From Terrimonas_B sp041743125 (GTDB taxonomy: Bacteria > Bacteroidota > Bacteroidia > Chitinophagales > Chitinophagaceae), in NCBI GenBank assembly GCA_041743125.1, contig JBGTNK010000189.1, positions 1 through 64,000 of the forward strand: 64,000 nt of DNA. Reading direction: 5' to 3'. The notes under the pieces are model-generated. The model was not told the DNA's origin. It saw only the letters and a program-made list of their open reading frames with translations, and did no database searches. The position numbers were made by a program, and so were the translations under genes. Shown here in pieces: positions 1 through 10,300 of the stretch (positions within the stretch are counted from its first letter, which is position 1; each line of letters starts with the position of its first letter).

Positions 1-2081
1 CCATATTATCTAAAAAGCCATTTATACAACAGCTTCCGGGCAAAACAATTATAAATGCCGATGCGGGCATTACTAATGCAGGTACCTCCATATTGGAAGT
101 ATTGGAAAAGTTACCCGGGGTTTCAATAGACAAGAATGGCAATATCAGTCTCAGGGGACGACCTGGCGTCCTGATCATGATTGATAATAAACCCGCCTAT
201 GTTTCCGGGGCAGATCTTGTCAATATGCTCAGCGCCATGAGTTCATCACAAATTGATATCATTGAATTGATAAGCAACCCCTCCTCGCAATATGATGCTG
301 CGGGCAATGCGGGAATCATAAACCTTAAAACCAGGAAGACAACACAAAAAGGATTTAATGGCAGAATTAATACAACTTATGGGCAGGGTCGCTATTATAA
401 AAACAACAATAGCCTGCTGTTAAATTATCGAAACCCCAAATGGAATTTCTTTCTTAACTATAGTGTGAATGCAAACAAGGGATATGCGGACATTTATGCT
501 TTACGCAGATATTACGAACCTGACGGTATAACGATAGAAACAATGCTTGATCAACCCTCCCGGTTTACCAGCGAAGGAAGAAGCCATACGATCCGTTCAG
601 GAGCTGATTATTTGATCAGCAAAAAAACAAGCATCGGCATTGCCTTGTCTGGCATAAGTTCGTCGCGGAATGGAACGGGTAACAATACGGCTATATGGAA
701 AGATGCGGGAGGAATAACTGACTCCGTGATCCTTACCTATAACAATAATAAAAACAAGTGGAGAAACAAGGCGGCTAACTTCAATATTCGCCATACATTT
801 AGTGCAGACAGGGAACTAACTGCTGATGTTGATATTTTAAGTTATAATATCAATACGCACCAGGCTTTTCAAAATAACCTGGATAATCCGGGTGGTTATG
901 AAGAAGCTTTCAAAGGAGAATTGCCTTCGCTGATAAATATTATTACAGTCAAATCGGATTATGTAACTGCACTATCAAAAGAAATGAAACTTGAATTTGG
1001 TTTCAAAACATCACATATCACTACGGATAATAATGCGGCTTATTTTTACCGTGACGGCATGGAGTGGAAAGAAGATCAAGGCAAGACCAATCATTTCCTC
1101 TATACTGAAAACATAAAAGCGATATACAGTTCTGTTAAAAAAAAATCGGCCCGCCTGACCATGGAAGGTGGGCTTCGCTTTGAATACACACATTACAATG
1201 CCCACCAGGCAGGCAACAACATTCAGCGGGACACGGCTTTTTCCAGAAATTACGGCAGTCTTTTTCCCTCTGCTTCTTTCCAATTTGAGGCAGATTCTAT
1301 CCACCAGTTCACTTTGACAGCAGGCAGGCGCATCGACAGACCCGCTTTTCAAAAGCTTAATCCCTTTTTATTTATCATCAATAAATACACGTACCAGCAA
1401 GGCAATTCTTTGATCAGGCCGCAATATACCTGGAACACGGAATTATCGTACAGCTTTAAAAACATTTTCATTACCAGTATTGGATATAGTATAACCCAGG
1501 ATTATTTTTCACAATTATTTCTTTCCCGCAGTGACGGTACAGTGATCTATACGGAAGGAAACTTTGACAGGATGCGTAATATTAATGTCTCCTTAAGCGC
1601 CAACATTTCTCCCACACCCTGGTGGGTATTCTCGGCACAGGCAACAATGAATCAAAAAAAAATTGAAGGTATTCTATGGACAGATTATACGGCTGCCATT
1701 ACGCAGTTCAATTTTAATATGAACAACCAGTTTAATTTTAAAAAAGACTGGACAGCAGAACTCACTGGTTTTTACATAACAAAAAATCAAAATGATATAC
1801 AGGAAATACTTGAACCAACAGGCCAGGTTGGTGCCGGAGTTTCCCGGCAGGTTTTGAAAAATAAAGGAACAATTCGCCTCAGTTTCCGGGATATATTTTA
1901 TACACAGGCAATGGAAGGACTCACCCAATTCAAACAATCTGATGAATATTTTATAATTAAACGAGATAGCCGGGTAGTCACTATCGGCTTTACATATCGC
2001 TTCGGTAAATCTTTTAATGCAATGCCTAAACGTTCTAACCAGGCAAGCGAAGAAATGGAACGTGCTGGTAATAGTAATTGA
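1..2081 (+). CDS. Outer-membrane beta-barrel receptor, TonB-dependent type (5' end missing)
   Basis: The reading frame is open from the left edge (first in-frame codon at base 3) to a TGA at 2079-2081, so the N-terminus (signal peptide and any carboxypeptidase-like domain) lies outside the window. The first visible part is a plug domain: the LEKLPGV segment, then SLRGRPGVLIMIDNKP and a run around SNPSSQYDAAGNAGIINL, which is the pattern of plug domains in Bacteroidota receptors. The remaining roughly 550 residues are alternating aromatic/polar beta-strands ending in FGKSF and a polar tail, typical of the outer membrane beta-barrel family 3 (OMP_b-brl_3). It probably sits in the outer membrane and imports an unknown ligand or binds it. 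An apparent start at base 93 is a TTG inside the plug and not the true start. The substrate cannot be read from the sequence. Confidence 0.88.
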   Translation, partial: ILSKKPFIQQLPGKTIINADAGITNAGTSILEVLEKLPGVSIDKNGNISLRGRPGVLIMIDNKPAYVSGADLVNMLSAMSSSQIDIIELISNPSSQYDAAGNAGIINLKTRKTTQKGFNGRINTTYGQGRYYKNNNSLLLNYRNPKWNFFLNYSVNANKGYADIYALRRYYEPDGITIETMLDQPSRFTSEGRSHTIRSGADYLISKKTSIGIALSGISSSRNGTGNNTAIWKDAGGITDSVILTYNNNKNKWRNKAANFNIRHTFSADRELTADVDILSYNINTHQAFQNNLDNPGGYEEAFKGELPSLINIITVKSDYVTALSKEMKLEFGFKTSHITTDNNAAYFYRDGMEWKEDQGKTNHFLYTENIKAIYSSVKKKSARLTMEGGLRFEYTHYNAHQAGNNIQRDTAFSRNYGSLFPSASFQFEADSIHQFTLTAGRRIDRPAFQKLNPFLFIINKYTYQQGNSLIRPQYTWNTELSYSFKNIFITSIGYSITQDYFSQLFLSRSDGTVIYTEGNFDRMRNINVSLSANISPTPWWVFSAQATMNQKKIEGILWTDYTAAITQFNFNMNNQFNFKKDWTAELTGFYITKNQNDIQEILEPTGQVGAGVSRQVLKNKGTIRLSFRDIFYTQAMEGLTQFKQSDEYFIIKRDSRVVTIGFTYRFGKSFNAMPKRSNQASEEMERAGNSN

Positions 2082-2150
2082 TGTAATTTCCTTGTTTCCC
2101 TGGTGCTTAGTTATACAAACCAGTTATTTAACATTCCCTATTTTTAAAAC

Positions 2151-2519
2151 ATGAATATTTTTGGAAACCTGGTCTGGTTGATTTTCGGAGGCTTTCTATC
2201 GGCACTTGGTTATTTATTTGGAGGGATTATTTTGTGCCTGACAATTATTGGCATTCCATGGGGATTGCAATGTTTCAAAATAACATCGCTGGTTCTATGG
2301 CCTTTTGGAAAAAGTGTGATCAGTGATAGTAATGAAACCGGTTGCCTTTCGATCTTATTCAATATTATCTGGCTTATTTCCGGAGGTGTTTATACTGCTT
2401 TAGTTCATTTGGTAATGGGGATACTTTTGTCCATCACCATAATAGGAATCCCCTGGGGCAGGCAGCATTTTAAACTGATTGAAATTTCCTTAATGCCATT
2501 TGGAAAAAAGATTGTTTGA
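2151..2519 (+). CDS. yccF: YccF domain-containing inner-membrane protein
   Basis: 122 residues containing two copies of the YccF (DUF307) unit: a hydrophobic stretch followed by IIGIPWGLQCFK (about residues 32-43) and IIGIPWGRQHFK (about 96-107), each then running into a WPFGK or MPFGK segment. Length and the duplicated IGIPWG signature match the family. It should be a small integral membrane protein of the cytoplasmic membrane with about four hydrophobic segments. No biochemical role is established for the family. It lies 69 nt after the receptor gene on the same strand and may be cotranscribed, although the receptor and YccF have no known functional link. Confidence 0.9.
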   Translation: MNIFGNLVWLIFGGFLSALGYLFGGIILCLTIIGIPWGLQCFKITSLVLWPFGKSVISDSNETGCLSILFNIIWLISGGVYTALVHLVMGILLSITIIGIPWGRQHFKLIEISLMPFGKKIV

Positions 2520-2658
2520 ATTGTTAAATGAAATCAAAGCACAAAATATTTGATCTTGCAGAAATTAATTTTACAAAACAGAATGTCCATTTATTTCCTT
2601 TGGTGAGACAATTGCAATAAATTCCTTTAAATTATTTTTTACCCTGGATATAAATTTT

Positions 2659-3837
2659 ATGAAATACCTGGCAATACTTTTCCTCACCCATTGTATCATT
2701 TCCTGCGGAGAAAATTCCGTGCAAAGCGAAAGTTCTTCGGAGGATAATCCAGAATTAATGGATGGCATTCATATAACGGTTAATGAAAACAAGGATACAC
2801 ATGTTTTAATAATCAAAACAGATACTTTTAATCACAAGGAGAGGATTGAAGAAATAAGACCGTTTAAAGAATTTGAAAAGGATACTTTGCTTGTGCCCTT
2901 GTCTTCGAATACTAAAGTGTCCTACCTTTCATTACCTAAAGGAACTCCTACAGTATATAATAATATCTCCCATTTACTCATCGAAAATTTACAGTTTACC
3001 AGCGAAGCGGGGAATAACCTGGTTTTTAATAATTGCAGGAATATCGTCATCCGCAATTGTTTTTTCGGGGATAGTTTTTTAGAAGCAATAAGTATATCGG
3101 GCGGCAGTAAAATAACCATTGACCATAACCTGTTTGCCAATAATAAAAACGGGATATACGCTTACAAAACAACCGGAGATATCGTTATCAGTAATAACCA
3201 GTTTGTCAATACAAAAGGGCCGACACCCAGGGGGCAATATATTCAATTTGATACCTGCACCGGCGCTGGTAATATAATTGAGAATAATATTGGAGAAAGC
3301 TGGCCAGGCGAATCTGATCCGGAAGACCTGATCAGCATATACAAATCACGGGGAACAGCAGAAAGTCCCATATTGATACGCAACAATATTTTCAGGGGTG
3401 GTGGACCATCACCTTCCGGCGGGGGAATAATGACCGGAGATAATGATGGGGAGTATATAACTGTTGAAAATAATATTTTGGTTGACCCGGGGCAATATGG
3501 AATAGCAGCCGCAGGCGGCCATCATATTATTATCCGTAATAACAAAATATTCGGCCGGTTGCAAAATTTTACCAATGTGGGCATTTATGCCTGGGAACAA
3601 TCAGGCTCACCATGTTCAGAAATTACAATTGAAAAAAATAATATCAATTTTACGAGGGGATTAAATGGGGACAATGAGAAAAATAATTTGTGGGATGGCA
3701 ATAATTGTGACAGCATCTGGGGATTGGCAAACAATAAATTTTCTCTTACACTTGAAGAATTGAATCTGCCGGAACACCTAATCAACTTTGTTTCTCCAGC
3801 TGAGTTACTCCGGATCAGAAATAAAATGCACCGATAA
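2659..3837 (+). CDS. Right-handed beta-helix lipoprotein
   Basis: 392 residues. The N-terminus is a lipoprotein signal peptide with a lipobox ending at Cys16 (CIISC), so the mature protein is probably anchored in a membrane, perhaps exposed on the surface. From about residue 100 onward it is built of short repeats rich in NN and IxI patterns (for example IVIRNCFF, ITIDHNLF, IVISNNQF, ITVENNIL, IIIRNNKI), the signature of a parallel beta-helix of the pectate-lyase-like/NosD type. Such folds often bind or cleave polysaccharides, but no catalytic motif is recognisable here, so an enzymatic role is not claimed. It is convergent with the slipin gene, with 40 nt between them. The start is favoured because the signal peptide begins immediately. 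Confidence 0.8.
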   Translation: MKYLAILFLTHCIISCGENSVQSESSSEDNPELMDGIHITVNENKDTHVLIIKTDTFNHKERIEEIRPFKEFEKDTLLVPLSSNTKVSYLSLPKGTPTVYNNISHLLIENLQFTSEAGNNLVFNNCRNIVIRNCFFGDSFLEAISISGGSKITIDHNLFANNKNGIYAYKTTGDIVISNNQFVNTKGPTPRGQYIQFDTCTGAGNIIENNIGESWPGESDPEDLISIYKSRGTAESPILIRNNIFRGGGPSPSGGGIMTGDNDGEYITVENNILVDPGQYGIAAAGGHHIIIRNNKIFGRLQNFTNVGIYAWEQSGSPCSEITIEKNNINFTRGLNGDNEKNNLWDGNNCDSIWGLANNKFSLTLEELNLPEHLINFVSPAELLRIRNKMHR

Positions 3838-3877
3838 GATAAAATTGTATTTGTAATTCCTTTTGTTGCTTCTCCCA

Positions 3878-4648
3878 TTATTTATCTTCTCCCGCCTTCA
3901 AAAAAGGTTTCAACAGATCTATAGGAATAGGGAAAATAGTGGTTGAATTATTTTCTGAGGCAATTTCTGTTAAAGTCTGGAGGTACCGCAAGGTTAATGC
4001 GCTGGGTTGATCGGACAGTATCTTTGCCGCGTCAGCCAGTCGTTGTGAAGCCTGGAATTCTCCTTCTGCAGCAATTACTTTGGACCTGCGCTCCCGCTCT
4101 GCTTCTGCTTGCTTGGCCATAGCTCTTTGCATTTCCTGGGGTAAATCTATTTGCTTTACTTCCACATTAGTAACTTTTATACCCCATGGTTCAGTGTTAG
4201 TATCAATGATCTGTTGCAGCTTATGATTTATTTTTTCCCTTTGGGAAAGCAGGTCATCCAGTTCGGATTGACCCAGTACACTTCGTAATGTGGTTTGTGA
4301 TATCTGCGAAGTTGCAGAGAGGAAATTTTCAACCTGTACAATGGCTTTTTGCGGCTCAATAACACGGAAATAAACAACCGCATTTACTTTTATGGAAACA
4401 TTATCCTGAGTGATCACGTCCTGCGGAGGCACATCCAATACAATTGTGCGCAGGCTCACTTTTACCATTTTATCGATTACCGGTATCAGCAATATGAGGC
4501 CCGGTCCTTTTACCCCACCTCCACCTATTAACCGTCCTAAGCGGAAAATTACTCCGCGTTCATATTCTCTTAATATGCGTATTGCATTCGCCAGGATAAT
4601 TAGAATGAAAAGAACAATTGCAATCAGTCCTACGGGAAGATTTTCCAT
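3878..4648 (-). CDS. Slipin (stomatin-like SPFH/band 7 protein)
   Basis: 256 residues: one N-terminal membrane segment (about residues 7-22), a polar hinge with YERGVIFRLGR, then an SPFH/band 7 domain with VPPQDVITQDNVSIKVNAVVYFRV and the coiled, charged AEAERERRSKVIAAEGE helix characteristic of stomatins, and a short C-terminal region. It should form oligomeric rings at the cytoplasmic membrane. The upstream gene on the same strand encodes an NfeD-type protease, and the 11-nt gap indicates an operon. Paired stomatin and NfeD proteins are a known arrangement in which the NfeD protease can cleave the stomatin C-terminus. Regulation is not visible. Confidence 0.93.
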   Translation of the reverse strand: MENLPVGLIAIVLFILIILANAIRILREYERGVIFRLGRLIGGGGVKGPGLILLIPVIDKMVKVSLRTIVLDVPPQDVITQDNVSIKVNAVVYFRVIEPQKAIVQVENFLSATSQISQTTLRSVLGQSELDDLLSQREKINHKLQQIIDTNTEPWGIKVTNVEVKQIDLPQEMQRAMAKQAEAERERRSKVIAAEGEFQASQRLADAAKILSDQPSALTLRYLQTLTEIASENNSTTIFPIPIDLLKPFLKAGEDK

Positions 4649-4659
4649 AATATTTAATT

Positions 4660-5940
4660 TTAACTGTTAATTGGTTCTACATATAATTTCAAATTCTTCA
4701 TTTCTTTTACCCGCACTTTTTCACCATTGCTAATTGACCCGCTTAATGATTCTGCATTCCAGATCTCACCTTGTACTTTTATTGTTCCTGAGGGATCAAG
4801 TTGATCCAATACTTCCCCGATGTCACCAATCATTGCCTCTGCACCAGTTACCACCTTCGATCGCTGAGCTCTCATACCCAATCCAACAACAAATAAGAAG
4901 AATAATGCCGAAACTGCAGTTGCAGCAAAGATCACTGTTCGGGAAATTTTTACTACTTCTAAGGAAGAGCCGGACCTGATGAGCATCATAGATCCAAGTA
5001 ATAACGAAATAACGCCACCTATGGCCAGCATACCATGGCTTACGATCTTTATTTCAAGCAAAAAAAGAATGACACCAAAGATGATTAAGGCAAGACCAGC
5101 ATAATTGACGGGCAGGGAATGCATGGAATAAAAAGCCAGAATAAGACTAATAACACCAACAATTCCGGGTAGAATAGCCCCCGGACTATACAGCTCAAAC
5201 ATGAGACCATACATGCCGAGCAATAATAAGATATAAGCGATATTGGGGTCACTGATAAGATCAAGCATTTTATCAGAAAAGCTCATTTCATAAACTTCTA
5301 TACTGGCATTTTTTGTCCTGAGAATGGCGGTACCACTTCCTGTTTCCAATTCCTTTCCGTCAATGCTCTCCAGTAATTCCTGTTCATTTTTTGCGATGAG
5401 GTCAATAACAGAATCCCGAAGGGCTTCTGATTCAGAATAGGAATAACTTCTTCTAACTGCATTTTCCGCCCACTGCAGGTTGCGGTTTCTTTTTTCAGCG
5501 ATAGCCCGGATAAATGCTGCCGCATCATTAGTTGCCTTTTCATTCATAGTGCTGTCCATTGCAGCTTGTAAATTCACAGGATGAGCTGCGCCAATATTAG
5601 TTCCGGGCGCCATTGCTGCTATATGAGCAGCCAGCGTAATGAATACACCTGCAGACCCTGCATGAGCACCGCCTGGAGAAACATACACTATAACCGGCAC
5701 CGGAGAATCCAGCATATCACTGACGATAACCCGGGTAGATTTTAATAACCCACCCGGCGTATTCAGGTGAATAAGCAGACCTGTTGCCTTTTCCTTTTTT
5801 GCTTTTTCAATACCATCATGTATAAAGCTCGCCGTAGCAGGATTGATCGTCCCGTCAATTTTGATGGAAATGACTTTTTGCGCAGGAACTAAAAAAGGAA
5901 GCAAAAAGGTGAAGAGACAATATGGTAAAATTCGCTTCAT
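4660..5940 (-). CDS. nfeD: NfeD-family membrane-bound serine protease (ClpP class)
   Basis: 426 residues from the ATG at 5940, chosen because it starts directly with a signal peptide (MKRILPY...PAQ). A longer frame to 6024 would place 28 unlikely residues before it. The N-terminal ClpP-like protease domain carries the nucleophile Ser96 in AHAGSAG and a candidate catalytic Lys135 in NEKATND, as in archaeal PH1510-type proteases with a Ser-Lys dyad. It is followed by several transmembrane segments (about 210-340) and a C-terminal NfeD OB-fold-like domain (GAEAMIGDIGEV to the end). Its partner is the slipin encoded 11 nt downstream. It probably works in membrane protein quality control, which is inference from the family. 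Confidence 0.93.
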   Translation of the reverse strand: MKRILPYCLFTFLLPFLVPAQKVISIKIDGTINPATASFIHDGIEKAKKEKATGLLIHLNTPGGLLKSTRVIVSDMLDSPVPVIVYVSPGGAHAGSAGVFITLAAHIAAMAPGTNIGAAHPVNLQAAMDSTMNEKATNDAAAFIRAIAEKRNRNLQWAENAVRRSYSYSESEALRDSVIDLIAKNEQELLESIDGKELETGSGTAILRTKNASIEVYEMSFSDKMLDLISDPNIAYILLLLGMYGLMFELYSPGAILPGIVGVISLILAFYSMHSLPVNYAGLALIIFGVILFLLEIKIVSHGMLAIGGVISLLLGSMMLIRSGSSLEVVKISRTVIFAATAVSALFFLFVVGLGMRAQRSKVVTGAEAMIGDIGEVLDQLDPSGTIKVQGEIWNAESLSGSISNGEKVRVKEMKNLKLYVEPINS

Positions 5941-6110
5941 AAAAAAACAATTGGATAATGAAGCACGGCTTGTTAAAAGGTCTACGTGTAATTTACTGAA
6001 ATCTAATGACACCCCGTCCATCAACCTGTTGTCGGAGAATTAACAGCGGGAAAATAAAAGCAGTTTAAAACCGTTTTATGTAGTATTAGTTTAAAGACCT
6101 ATTCAACATT

Positions 6111-6965
6111 ATGAAAAACCTACTGCTTCTTTTTTATATTTTACCTGTTTTTTCTTTTGCTCAAAATTTCCATTTTTCTGGTCGGATTGGCCTGGCCAAT
6201 TACAAAGGCGACCTGAAGGCCAAATCAGTATCATTATCACAGGCAAAAATGTTATTTTCCCTGGGGGCCAGGTATGATCTTAGTGAAAATGTAATGGTAA
6301 GGAGTTATATCTCGCTAACCGGTTTGCAGGCCAATGACAAAAAAGGTACTGCTTCCATGCAACAGCGCAATCTCAATTTCAAATCAAAAATTTTTGATTG
6401 GGAATTAACCGGCCAGTATAGTTTTTTTAGTCTTAACGACCGGTGGTGGACTCCCTATGTTTTTGCAGGTTTTGGTCTATACCATTTTAATCCCTATACA
6501 AATGATGCAAGCGGGTCCAAAACTTTTTTGAAGCCTTTAAGTACAGAAGGGCAGGGTTTTATGCCGGGTATAAAAGAATACAAGCTATGGCAAATGCATA
6601 TCCCGTTTGGTTTGGGAGCAGAATATTCGCTGAATGAAGATATGCGCCTTGGTATTGAGTTGGGCTTTCGCAAAACCTTTACTGATCACCTGGATGATGT
6701 AAGCGGAAATTATACAGATGAAAGCAGGTTGCGAACTGCAAAGGGGCAAGCAGCTGTTGATCTTGCTTACCGTGGTGATGAGGTGGGTGCCGGGCCTTAT
6801 CCGGCCAGTACGATAATGCGTGGCAATCCAAAAAATAAAGATGGCTATTATTATGTGGCCCTCACGTATACGGTGCGGTATTTTTTTGATAAGTATAAAC
6901 AAATAGCGGGATTACCGGGAGGAGGAAGACAAAAGAAAGTAGGATGCCCGGCAACGCGGTTCTGA
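6111..6965 (+). CDS. DUF6089-type outer-membrane beta-barrel protein
   Basis: 284 residues with a clear signal peptide (cleavage after FSFAQ) followed by beta-strands rich in aromatic and glycine residues: GRIGLANYKGDL, a DLSENVMVRSYISLTGL hairpin, WWTPYVFAGFGLYHFNP, and the IPFGLGAEYSLNEDMRLGIELGFRKTFTDHLDDVSG segment that is typical of the DUF6089 barrels found across Bacteroidota. It is expected in the outer membrane. No enzymatic or transport function is established. It is transcribed divergently from nfeD across a 170-nt gap and converges with the Smr gene 28 nt away. Some family members are larger, with an extra domain, but this one is the barrel only. Confidence 0.82.
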   Translation: MKNLLLLFYILPVFSFAQNFHFSGRIGLANYKGDLKAKSVSLSQAKMLFSLGARYDLSENVMVRSYISLTGLQANDKKGTASMQQRNLNFKSKIFDWELTGQYSFFSLNDRWWTPYVFAGFGLYHFNPYTNDASGSKTFLKPLSTEGQGFMPGIKEYKLWQMHIPFGLGAEYSLNEDMRLGIELGFRKTFTDHLDDVSGNYTDESRLRTAKGQAAVDLAYRGDEVGAGPYPASTIMRGNPKNKDGYYYVALTYTVRYFFDKYKQIAGLPGGGRQKKVGCPATRF

Positions 6966-6993
6966 AAACCATTTGATTCAATCCCATCTTACA

Positions 6994-7248
6994 TCAAAAC
7001 TTAAAGTAAACAAATAACCTTCCAAAGTTTTTACTATCGTTTTCTATACGATGGTATTGCTTTTTTATATGGGGTTGTTGTAAAAATCGTTCCACTTTTT
7101 TTCGCAATTGACCACTCCCCTTACCGGGTATAATTTCCACTTCCCTTATTTTTTTATCAATTGCATCATTAAAGGCTTGCTGAAGCGCTTTGTCAATAGC
7201 GGCACTATTATTATAGATAGCGTGAAGGTCAACTTTTATACGGGCCAT
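6994..7248 (-). CDS. Stand-alone Smr-domain protein
   Basis: 84 residues, essentially one Smr domain: VDLHAIY near the N-terminus corresponds to the conserved D-L-H motif and IIPGKGSGQLRKKVERFL to the glycine-rich HGxGxGxL-type motif (here PGKGSGQL). Smr domains are best known at the C-terminus of MutS2 and as small proteins acting as nucleases or nucleic-acid binders, with roles in ribosome rescue and recombination control. Here the His of the usual HGxG is replaced by Pro, so nuclease activity is uncertain. It converges with the DUF6089 gene and is not in an obvious operon. Confidence 0.82.
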   Translation of the reverse strand: MARIKVDLHAIYNNSAAIDKALQQAFNDAIDKKIREVEIIPGKGSGQLRKKVERFLQQPHIKKQYHRIENDSKNFGRLFVYFKF

Positions 7249-7358
7249 ACCTGGGTTTGATAATGTTAAGCATCATAGGTAGCAACTAAAATGATAAAAT
7301 CTTTACTTCCGATTCTAATTCAGGATTCTCATATATTGAAAACCTGGCTTCCATTCAA

Positions 7359-10300
7359 TTACATATTTCTCCTATATTGTCCGCCTACCTCGTACAAAGC
7401 ATGAGTTATTTGTCCAAGAGAACAATATTTGACTGTTTCCATTAGTTGAGCAAAAAGATTACCATTGTTGATAGCCACTTCCTTTAATTTTTCCAACTCA
7501 TTTTTACTTTTCGATTCGTTCCTTTTCCAGAAAGCATGCAATGATTGAATCTGCCGTTCTTTTTCTGTTGTTGTACTTCGTATCACTTCCCCCGGCAAAA
7601 TGGTGGGACTGCCTTTTTTATTCAAGAATGTATTAACACCGATAAGTGGCAACTCACCTGTATGTTTCTGATGCTCGTAGTATAAACTTTCTTCCTGTAT
7701 TTTATTACGCTGATACATTCTTTCCATCGCACCTAAAACTCCTCCTCTTTCCGTAAGCCGATCAAATTCCGTTAAAACCGCTTCCTCCACTAACTCCGTA
7801 AGTTCTTCAATTAAAAATGAACCCTGGTTTGGGTTTTCATTTTTTGCTGTTCCCAATTCCCTGTTTATAATTAGTTGGATAGCCATGGCCCGGCGAACAC
7901 TCTCCTCTGTGGGAGTGGTGATAGCCTCATCATAGGCATTTGTATGAAGGCTATTGCAATTATCATAAATGGCATAAAGTGCTTGCAGCGAAGTCCGGAT
8001 ATCATTGAAATCAATTTCCTGGGCATGCAGGCTTCTACCTGATGTTTGAATATGATATTTCAACATCTGGCTGCGTTTGTTGGCTTTATATTTATACTTC
8101 ATTGCCTTGGCCCAGATACGCCTGGCCACCCGCCCAATCACACTATATTCGGGATCCATACCATTGCTGAAAAAGAAGGAAAGATTCGGAGCAAAGTCAT
8201 CAATATTCATTCCCCTGCTGAGGTAATATTCCACAAAAGTAAATCCGTTTGCCAGGGTAAATGCTAATTGTGTAATGGGATTAGCTCCTGCCTCGGCTAT
8301 ATGATAACCACTGATGCTGACACTATAAAAGTTCCTGATTTTTTGTTCTATAAAATATTCCTGTACATCACCCATCAATTTCAAAGCAAATTCTGTTGAA
8401 AAAATACAGGTGTTCTGCGCCTGATCTTCTTTTAATATGTCTGCCTGCACAGTGCCTCTCACTTGCGATAATGCTCTTTCTTTTATTTCTTCATAGATAC
8501 CTGCGGGTAATACATCAGAACCCGACAAGCCAAGCAAATGCAGGCCCAACCCGTTGTTACCAATCGGCAATTGTCCTTCCAAATCTCCATCGCCGGAAGG
8601 AATTGTATTCTTGTCATAATCTGATAAGGCTGGAAGTTCTTTAATGGGAATGGGTTTACCATTGGCCCCGATATATCCGGGCCATTCATCACTATTATTT
8701 CCTGCCTCAATAATTTTATTTATCTCTTCACCCAAATTTTTCTCAAGTATATATTTTTCACATTGCTGATCGATAGCCGCATTTAAAAAAAAGGCCAGCA
8801 CCATAGGCGCCGGTCCGTTAATAGTCATGCTTACCGATGTTTTCGCATCGCACAGGTCGAAACCACTATACAATTTTTTTGCATCATCTACTGTTGCAAT
8901 ACTAACCCCGCTATTGCCTACTTTACCAAATATATCCGGGCGATGATCCGGATCTTCACCATACAGGGTAACACTGTCAAATGCTGTAGATAAGCGGATA
9001 GCTGGTTGACCAAAAGATACATAATGGAACCGGCGATTGGTTCTTTCGGGCCCACCTTCACCGGCAAACATCCGGGTGGGATCTTCTCCTTCTCTTTTTA
9101 ATGGAAATACTCCCGCAGTAAAAGGAAAATGCCCGGGAACATTCTCCTGTGCTTCCCACATTAATATATCTCCCCAATCTTTAAATTTCGGCAAGGCAAC
9201 TTTGGGAATCCTCGTTCCACTCAGGCTGATGGTTGTCATAGGTTGCTTAATCACCTTATCCCTGACGGTATATTCATAAAAATCTTTTTGATATTGGTTT
9301 ACTTTTTGCTCCCAATTGGTTACTAATTTTCGACTGACAGGATTAAGTTGTTCTGTATAAAAGTCAATTTGTTTTTGCAAAGCTTCGGATAAACTATTAT
9401 TGTGCTCTGAGACATTTGAATTCTGTTTTTTTAAAATTTCTAAAGATCCCTGGAGTTGATAAAGCGTAGTAGCTATGGCGGCCTGCTCATTAACCAACTG
9501 ATCATAATTTCTGTTGGTCTCGCTTATCTCACTTAAATACCGGGTTCGGTTAGAAGGAATAATAGCTTGTGAAACTTTTGCTGTTGCAGTAAAAAGACAG
9601 GTTCCGAAAACGACATTTGTTTTTGCCTCCACTTTTTTCAGCAACCATTCAAACAAATGATTCACCCCCTCATCATTGAATTTACTTGCCATAGTTCCAA
9701 TTACAGGCAACTCTTCATCCTGAGCTGTCCACAAACCGTGATTGCGCTTATATTGTTTTTTTACATCGGCCAGTGCGTCCAATGCACCTGCTTTATCAAA
9801 CTTGTTGATACATACCAGGTCAGCATAATCAAGCATGTTGATCTTCTCCAATTGCGATGCCGCACCATATTCCGGGGTCATCACATACATGCTTATATCA
9901 CAATAGTCCAAAATTGAAGCATCACTTTGTCCCACGCCGGCACTTTCCAGAATAATAAAATCAAAGCCTGCTTCCTTACAAATATCAATTGCATCTTGTA
10001 CAAAATGACTAAGCGCCGTATTATCTTCTCTTGTGGCCAGGCTGCGCATATATGCCCGGGGATGAGAAATTGAATTCATCCTGATTCTATCACCAAGTAA
10101 TGCCCCACCTGTCTTTTTTTTAGATGGGTCAACGGAAATTACAGCGATAGTTTTTTCAGAAAAATTTTGAAGAAAGCGGCGGACTATTTCATCAGTCACC
10201 GAAGATTTTCCTGCGCCACCGGTACCGGTAATTCCCAATACCGGCGTTACCTTTTTGTTTTGTATTTCTGTTGCTGAAGACCCTTCAAGCGAACTAAATT

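Noticed and set aside
93..95. Apparent TTG start of the first receptor
   Set aside because: The frame is open to the left edge and this codon lies within the plug domain.
5941..6024. N-terminal extension of NfeD
   Set aside because: The ATG at 5940 opens directly into the signal peptide; the extension is not hydrophobic.
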